Assembly: GCA_034620365.1 (NCBI GenBank)
Contig: JAQGEQ010000276.1
Location: forward strand, 1 to 64,000
DNA length: 64,000 nt
Source of the DNA: Pegea sp. RAD2-039
Taxonomy: Eukaryota > Chordata > Thaliacea > Salpida > Salpidae
Direction: 5' to 3'
Within the stretch, counting starts at the first letter, position 1. Each line of letters starts with the position of its first letter. Under the pieces are notes generated by a model. It saw only the letters and a program-made list of their open reading frames with translations. It did no database searches and was not told the origin of the DNA. The translations under genes and the position numbers were made by a program. Positions 62,264 to 64,000 of the stretch are shown here, in pieces.

Positions 62264-64000
62264 TTTTCACAAATTTAACAAAACAATCTTAAAATAAAAT
62301 AGATGAAAGTTATTTTAGATTAATGAAATTAAACAAAAGTTAAAAATTGTAAAATGAAATATTACTAAAAAGTAAACTAAGCATCAAAATACTTTTAAAA
62401 AATGAAAACTTTTGGACTTTTCAACAAAAATAAAAGCCTGAAACAGATTCTTCTTAAAACAGTAAACCCAAAACAAAACTTTTTATTTAAAAATTGATTA
62501 CTAACTGTTGAAGCTCTTATTTCTAAATTGAAACAATAAGCTTACTTAGCAAACAACATAAACATATGTTGACAATTATAATTATTATTAAGTAGTGTTT
62601 TGCATAAATGTTCTATTTATATAATTCATTTTATAGCGTTTGCATTCATCATCAAATTTTTTACTTGATAAGCTTTTTATTATACTTAGATAACTACTAA
62701 ACTTGAGTTAGAACTTATTTTTACTATTAACTTAGTACACATTATAATTTTGACATAAAATCACATACTTTTACTTCTAAACATATTACTTTTTAAAAAG
62801 TTTTCTCATTTATTTTGTAGAACTAAAAGTCAACAATATCTTTCACAAACTTTGATAAAGTTTATAAAAACTGGACAAAAGAATCTATATAAGCACTATT
62901 TACTTTTGACAAAGTTTTTTTTAATTTATTAACAGTTAAATAATAAAATTTAAAAACTTTGAAACAAATTATTATAATTCAAATTTTTAAATCAAAGTTT
63001 TTAAGCAAAACCAAAAGTAATGAAAAGTTCAAAAAATATATCCTAGCAAAATTTTAAAGACCACAAATAAATACACACTTTGCAATACACAAAAACATAA
63101 CTTATTTAAATAAGATATAAAAAAAAAAGAAAATTAAGATAAATTATACAATATAATACTAAATTGGAACAAATAGCTGAACAAATAATAAAGGCTTTAA
63201 TCTTAAAAATTGAAAGTTAAGTACTATAAAAGCAACAGAATGTAAACATGAAATAATTGATATACAAAAATTAAGTAATGATTTTGACATAATATTTAGT
63301 CTTGCATAAACTATTTTGGTGAAAAGAAAAAGTTGTTTATCTTTCATACTATAAGTGATTTAAACAAAATCACGTTTTCGCCCAAATGTGATATAATACA
63401 GAAATTATAATTTCATAATAATTAAAATTGTGCCAATTCATTTCTAACTTAATAATTTATCAACAAAAAATTAAAGAAATGAATTAGAGTAATTCAAGTT
63501 TTATAGACTGTACTTTATGTGCACGCAATAGGTGAACCCTGTTAAAATATGCGACTAAGTAAGTTGCTAACTTTATTTTTGCTTAAATTCAATATATCAC
63601 AGTTTAAACGATTGAAATAAAGTAGCAATCGAATAAATTAAATAATTATTGAATGAAGAAGAAAGTTTATTCTTAATAGCTTATCATAAGGTAGCGAGAT
63701 AAGAACTGTAATTTGTTTAACTACCAACACTGATTTGAAATCAATTTAGAACACAAAAAATCAAGAAAATACCGGAATAAGTCAATTTTCTCACAAAATT
63801 AGCATTTAGTGGTCTTTTTTTCGAGTCTTGCATTTCTGTGAGATATTTTTCATTGTCTTAGTATTCTTGAAGTTTTAAATCAAGCTAATTCGCCTTTTAT
63901 CAATTTTTGTGCTCTACGTAAAATTCGAATTATAAATATTAGCAACATTTTGTAATAATATTTATCTTTAATTTTTTGAAATATTTAAAATATAACTTCA
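62264..64000. other. AT-rich flank, nothing assignable
   Basis: Sequence upstream of QNG1 to the window end shows no supported gene, repeat or RNA. The first few hundred bases should contain the QNG1 promoter. Confidence 0.5.

Noticed and set aside
63159-63347. 62-codon minus-strand frame upstream of QNG1
   Set aside because: No motif, hydrophobic low-complexity composition and no splice support.

Overview
This window is nuclear DNA from an animal, most likely a small-genome invertebrate; I cannot place it more precisely. The base composition is strongly AT-rich. Genes are cut by many GT-AG introns of about 45-60 bases (the kinesin-5 gene has 21 introns, all 46-85 bases). Several genes encode metazoan-type proteins with readable domain order. 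Most were rebuilt by joining short exons at phase-consistent splice sites, so exon ends are sequence-based models, not transcript evidence.

Layout. 0-4.9 kb: LINE pieces, a duplicated unknown repeat and a LINE ORF1 relic. 4.9-10.1 kb (minus): MED29, a Mediator subunit, whose last intron holds a 62-copy array of a 31-bp repeat. 10.1-15.7 kb: gene-poor, with a broken Ty3/gypsy gag fossil and a LINE tail. 15.7-18.6 kb (plus): an alpha-1,6-fucosyltransferase (FUT8 family) with an in-frame 24-bp coding minisatellite. 18.6-25.7 kb: gene-poor, with the longest LINE reverse-transcriptase copy. 25.8-30.0 kb (plus): complete kinesin-5 (KIF11). 30.9-32.6 kb: LINE ORF1/endonuclease remnants and a duplicated flank. 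33.2-35.9 kb (plus): PI3-kinase p85-type regulatory subunit. 38.3-39.6 kb (minus): unrecognised Lys/Ser-rich protein. 40.9-41.9 kb (plus): TAF11. 42.3-43.0 kb: LINE tail (minus). 45.1-61.0 kb (minus): a very large DOP1 (Dopey) gene with two intronic arrays and, on the opposite strand inside one intron, a small secreted Cys-rich protein gene. 61.2-62.3 kb (minus): intronless QNG1 queuosine-salvage enzyme, 237 bases upstream of DOP1.

The genes are housekeeping functions (transcription, mitosis, signalling, Golgi glycosylation, endosome/Golgi traffic, queuine salvage) with no evident shared pathway. The most notable non-gene signals are: all three large tandem arrays lie in introns just upstream of the 3' splice site on the transcribed strand; the palindrome TGACGTCA is strongly over-represented, mainly around kinesin-5 and p85; the FUT8-like enzyme has Gln where human FUT8 has its catalytic Glu; and the p85 gene needs either a 19-base intron or an indel to stay in frame. 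I found no CRISPR array, prokaryotic operon or other clearly new system.
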